This document shows positions 63,843 through 64,000 of a stretch of DNA of 64,000 nucleotides, piece after piece. The notes beneath the pieces are model-generated. The model ran no database searches. It was not told the DNA's origin and worked only from the letters and a program-made list of their open reading frames with translations. Source of the DNA: Bombyx mori (Eukaryota; Arthropoda; Insecta; Lepidoptera; Bombycidae); the NCBI RefSeq assembly GCF_030269925.1, contig NC_085130.1, positions 5,158,501 through 5,222,500 of the forward strand, given 5' to 3'. How positions within the stretch are numbered: position 1 is the stretch's first letter; the number at the start of each line of letters is the position of its first letter. A program made the position numbers and the translations under genes.

Positions 63843-64000
63843 GCTTGTTCATGCTCACACAGATACTAGATGGCGTCGTGACACTGTGAAGCTATGCCCT
63901 GCATGCGCTCACATGTTCGTGACCACGATGTATTAAGTTGTTCTCGTGTTCGAATGTACGTAACAGGGAATACGCTCACGAGAGCTCACGTACAAACACG

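Overview
The window is lepidopteran nuclear DNA, almost certainly from a silkworm (Bombyx). At least 20 copies of the tRNA-derived SINE Bm1 are recognisable by their shared 3' half (Pol III box B, then the block that ends in GTGGGCTGTGAGCTCG and an A-rich tail). There are also eight copies or fragments of a BMC1-like LINE 3' end, two R1-clade LINE copies and a non-autonomous Helitron family. Most of the 64 kb is nested transposable elements and their remnants. The longest open frames are mobile-element genes. There is no CRISPR, operon or bacterial-type structure.

Layout. 1-12.3 kb: a CR1/Jockey-like reverse transcriptase fragment on the minus strand, several Bm1 copies, a TIR element, a 5'-truncated R1-clade LINE with a 10-bp target duplication (4293-5694), and the largest LINE, a 2.6-kb BMC1-like copy (8303-10918) with an 8-bp duplication and one frameshift. 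12.8-16.1 kb: a Ty3/gypsy-type LTR element that has lost its RT/RNase H core. 16.2-19.3 kb: a 1.05-kb element with ~262-bp inverted arms, a Helitron remnant and a 623-bp TIR element. 19.3-28.6 kb: SINE and LINE 3' ends, a MITE-like element and a Helitron. 28.7-32.3 kb: a tandem segmental duplication in which only the second unit carries a Helitron, so the first unit preserves the empty site. 33.0 kb: a U1 snRNA-like sequence. 33.8-36.7 kb: a complete-ended but catalytically dead pogo-like DNA transposon. 36.8-46.9 kb: duplicated Bm1 copies, a 222-bp tandem array, another Helitron with its own empty site, and a second SINE family nested in a Bm1 head. 47.1-47.9 kb: an intact single-exon seven-transmembrane protein gene of unknown family. 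48-54.6 kb: more Helitron, SINE and LINE copies.

Three loci look like host protein genes, all on the plus strand. One is the seven-transmembrane orphan (47133-47915). The second is a secreted ommochrome-binding-protein-like gene with TATA box, initiator, 5' UTR exon, intron and single coding exon (54655-55865). The third is the first coding exon of the E3 ubiquitin ligase Cbl (58682-59223). The final ~4.8 kb appears to be Cbl intron 1, with retroelement insertions. I see no functional link among the three genes.

The most informative signals are the two paralogous empty sites that fix the ends of one Helitron family to the base, the pogo-like element with paired TIRs and repeated subterminal motifs, the orphan seven-transmembrane gene, the diverged U1 sequence, and a head-to-tail-inverted Bm1 composite that occurs twice with the same junction. 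All family names come from reading motifs by eye; no database search was possible.
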